Source: Strigamia acuminata
Lineage: Eukaryota > Arthropoda > Chilopoda > Geophilomorpha > Linotaeniidae
Length of the DNA: 64,000 nt
Direction: 5' to 3'
NCBI GenBank assembly: GCA_949358305.1
Contig: OX442315.1
Coordinates: forward strand, 8,148,427 to 8,212,426
Part shown: positions 61,484 to 64,000 of the stretch, in pieces
How positions within the stretch are numbered: position 1 is the stretch's first letter
How the letters are laid out: every line of letters starts with the position of its first letter
Translations under genes and position numbers: made by a program
The notes under the pieces: generated by a model
Database searches by the model: none
Told to the model about the DNA's origin: nothing
What the model saw: only the letters and a program-made list of their open reading frames with translations

Positions 61484-61974
61484 TGTTAAACTTGAAGTAA
61501 ATAAAAGGATATTCAAAGTTTACCAATCAATTTCTAAAGTCCTTGACTACAAGTGGATGTAACAGTTGAAAATCGCGTTGAAGTCCAAGATGGCGTTGGA
61601 GTATAAAGGAGCACGACCACACAGTTTTAGTTGAAAAAGTACACTGAGTTTATTCTATTCATAAAAGGAAAAGGAAATGCAAATGACACGGTTCACAGAA
61701 CCAATCACAAGCATCCGTAAGATAGGGGAATGACGTGTTCAGGTGGAGGAATGCAAACGGATTAAAAAGGATTAGCAATTTGAGATTCCAATAAAAATGA
61801 ACAGGTCAGAACATACAAATGAAAATAAAAGACATATTATAACAAATTGGCAAAATCACAAATTCAATATCAAATTCTCGAACAAAAAATGGAAATACAA
61901 AGTAACAACATAAATTCAACAATATTAATACGACTCAAATAACAATTCACACGTAAAATCATCCGATTTTCACA
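61484..61974 (-). repeat. BEL 5' LTR
   Basis: No difference from 55667-56157 seen. Confidence 0.95.
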
Positions 61975-62976
61975 TATTCATTCATTCCGGCACTGATTTA
62001 CTCCGGAATTTGCACAGGTTTGATCTCTCCGTGGATCTTTTATTGGACAAAATAGGTCGCGTTTGTAAAAACCTCGTAGGTTTACACATTGATCCGTTAG
62101 GTCAAGCAATTTGTTCGCAATCTACTCTACTCAGACTGTTGCAAAATTTACCACAACTTCAACATTTATCCCTGCACGGCGTAAAGTGCACGGATCAAAT
62201 TCTATCGGCAATCGGTCAAAATTGTCCGCAATTGACGCGCTTCTCTGGTCGGGATTGCACTGCGGTTACAGCCGCCGGATTTCGCTCGTTAAGCGGATGT
62301 ACGAAACTCACGTTTTTGGACACCGGTGACTCTCGAATCACGGTCGAAGTGTGTTTATTCATTCTAGAGCAACTGCCTCTTTTGAAAGTATTTAGAAATC
62401 GATGCTGGTCCGAGCTATTTTGTGTTTTAATGCAGCGTTCGAGAAGAACATCGTTGGAGGAAGTGTCGTACATGATGTCGGATATGGACGAGAACGACAT
62501 TACGTTTCTGAGCAGCAGTTTCCCAAATTTACGTAATTTAGATGTTGCGTTTTATGATGCAGATTTTGTATCTGAATTTTGCAGCAACAACAAAAACCTA
62601 CTGCAACGACTAACCCGTTTGAGTGTGCGTTCTAACAATCTTGCTGAATTTGCCATTGAAAATGCTTCTGCTTCAGTGTGAGAATTTGGAGTACTTAAAA
62701 GTTATAGATTGTGCGGCATTTACTGACAATTTGATTCTGGAGCTTGCCAAATTAAATTGTTTTGCACGTCTGAAAGTTTTGAAATTACTGTGGTGCGAAT
62801 CGGTTAGTTTGACGTCGATCATGAAGTTGATAGAAATGCGAAGTCCGTTGAAGAAAGTGACGTTTGAAATGTGTTCAAATTTAGGTTATTCCGAATACGA
62901 AGCAATAAAAAGTTATGTGAAAAATCACAACTTGGATTTCGAGGTTACTCACCACAGCAATGGCAATTTAGTTTAG

Positions 62977-63974
62977 TTTAAGCCAATGCAGAAATTTTCA
63001 TACGTGTAAAAAATAAAAGGAAATTATTTTTACTGCAGATTGGCGATATTGCAAGATATCACACTATCGCAATATTGCAAGATATCGCAATATTTATTTA
63101 AAATCAAGTTTAAATTAAAACTGTTGAAATAAAATTAAACAAATAAAAACTCAAATATGTAAGTGTTTGTTCACTAACCATATCGCGACTAAATAAGTGC
63201 TCAATTCCCCATCTCGTTAAAAAAAAAACAGTTAAGGGGTTAAGAAAAAAACCCAAGAACACGCGAAAAAGCAAGAAACAGCATTAGTCACTCCTTGCTG
63301 AGGCCCCTGTCCCCAACTGAAGCAGAAGTACGGGTTGAGATGGGTTAAATGTGGACAAATTTCGGCGGTTGAAGCCACAACTTCATCCGTACATTCTCGA
63401 CTATTCTTAAATTGAAGACGTTGAAGTTGTGGCAAATTTGGCATACAGTAAGGTAGATTAGATATTGTGAAGAAATTTTGTCCGGAGTGCCTCCTAAGCT
63501 CAAATTGACGAAGGTTTATTTTAACAATTCATTCCATTCTTAGTTTTATAAGTAATGTTACTTTAGTAATCTTTTCGTTTTGTTGCTTTGCAAGTGTATT
63601 TTGATTTTATTTTTAAGTTTGTTTTGAGATTACATTTTGAGAGATTTCTTTTGAGATTTGCACATTGGTGAAAAAGGTGTGTGTTGTTATTTTGTGTCAC
63701 CTGGCCAATTGGATTTAAAACCTCGACTGAGGGTCTCCACCGCTACGGGGGGTGTTGCTGTAATCTCGCGGACCCAACACGTGTAACGGAACTTCCGGTT
63801 ACGTTACGCGGACGTGTGGTTCGTTCATATAACGTGTGCGCCAATAAAGTGGTATATCTTCAACAATCAATGCCAACCCCTCTAATTCAATCCCAACAGA
63901 CACAAGGCTACTTGAATAGACAAGCAGTTTGGTTGGACGTGCTTGAATTAATTCGATCGCTGTTTGTAGTCAAC
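62977..63974. other. Spacer before the last LRR gene
   Basis: 63040-63095 has short repeats of GCGATATTGCAAGATATC type. 63310-63444 holds an inverted LRR scrap. 63600-63870 is a stem-loop-prone stretch with CACCTGG, AACACGTG and AATAAAG, of unknown origin. No other gene. Confidence 0.5.
63310..63444 (-). pseudogene. LRR fragment, minus strand
   Basis: About 40 codons (LPNLPQLQRLQFKN, CTDEVVASTAEICPHLTHLN) matching the region of LRR gene 9 around LPRLQHL..CTDQILSAIGQNCPQLTRL. Both sides are lost. Confidence 0.7.
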
Positions 63975-64000
63975 ATGCCGTGCAGGAAATCAGTTACAAC
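63975..64000 (+). CDS. Start of a further LRR gene, cut by the window edge
   Basis: GTCAACATGCCGTGCAGGAAATC matches the start context of the LRR genes (MPCRKSV). Only eight codons are present. The cluster therefore continues to the right. Confidence 0.7.

Larger units (their letters stand above)
55667..61974 (-). mobile_element. Complete, apparently intact BEL/Pao element
   Basis: 6,308 bp. LTRs 55667-56157 and 61484-61974 (491 bp, TG...CA), identical as far as I could compare. TSD TATTC (55662-55666, 61975-61979). One undamaged ORF of 1,757 aa, primer site intact. Probably the youngest insertion in the window and possibly mobile. Confidence 0.96.
55486..62976 (+). pseudogene. LRR gene 11, split by a BEL element and frameshifted
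   Basis: 5' part 55486-55666: MPYRRS, BC-box-like SLEEMCLDTI, and ADQPSLFTNMIYKHI as in gene 9. The BEL element then sits inside the PEIFIHSGT motif with duplicate TATTC. 3' part 61980-62976 continues HSGTDLLRNLHRF and the LRRs. A one-base insertion near 62650 (GAATTTGCC against GAATTGCA) shifts the frame; code resumes in the next frame to 62976. Without the BEL this would still be a pseudogene. Confidence 0.88.

Overview
The window is eukaryotic and reads as an invertebrate metazoan, most likely an arthropod. It has GT-AG introns of about 60 bp, a DIRS tyrosine-recombinase element, BEL/Pao and Ty3/gypsy elements with metazoan-type tRNA primer sites, and host promoters with a TATA-like box about 28 bp before a TCAGT initiator. 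The species is not identifiable from the sequence alone.

The native content is a cluster of about ten related leucine-rich-repeat (LRR) genes of about 375-395 aa on both strands. Nearly all begin MPYRKS followed by SLEEMCLNTV, which fits the Elongin-C BC-box consensus ([PSTA]LxxxCxxx[VILA]). I therefore infer, but cannot prove, a lineage-expanded family of Cullin-2-type ubiquitin-ligase receptors. Intact copies are at 9570-10754, 49928-51109 and 52592-53755 (-). Modified or truncated copies are at 11289-12416, 24671-25672 and 26248-27153. Broken copies are at 13308-14524, 17490-23516, 48426-49583 and 55486-62976. Short relics lie throughout, and a new copy starts at the right edge (63975).

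Layout. 1-9424: a Ty3/gypsy element (gypsy-1, minus strand) running off the left edge, with gag, pol and a spliced third ORF. 9425-17488: LRR genes and relics, a small possibly secreted ORF, and a truncated BEL copy (15670-17010). 17490-23516: an LRR pseudogene split by a complete gypsy element (gypsy-3, 17911-22767, TSD TGTTC). 23517-27153: an LRR gene whose 5' end was replaced by a GC-rich Cys-rich ORF, then a shortened LRR gene. 27996-33204: a complete DIRS element. 33205-35290: non-coding relics. 35291-48231: a complete 12.9-kb gypsy element (gypsy-2, TSD ACAC) related to gypsy-1. 48236-55485: LRR genes, two hAT-type MITE copies, a tRNA-like sequence and a hairpin array. 55667-61974: an intact BEL/Pao element with LTRs identical by eye, inside another LRR gene (TSD TATTC). 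61975-64000: LRR remnants and the next gene start.

The most notable points are four. Both large gypsy elements carry a non-env third ORF built from spliced exons. The DIRS element has three tiny introns, and retaining the second would fuse gag to pol. In gypsy-3 and BEL the pol stop codon is supplied by the first bases of the 3' LTR. The LRR family shares a degron-receptor-like N-terminus that some copies have lost.
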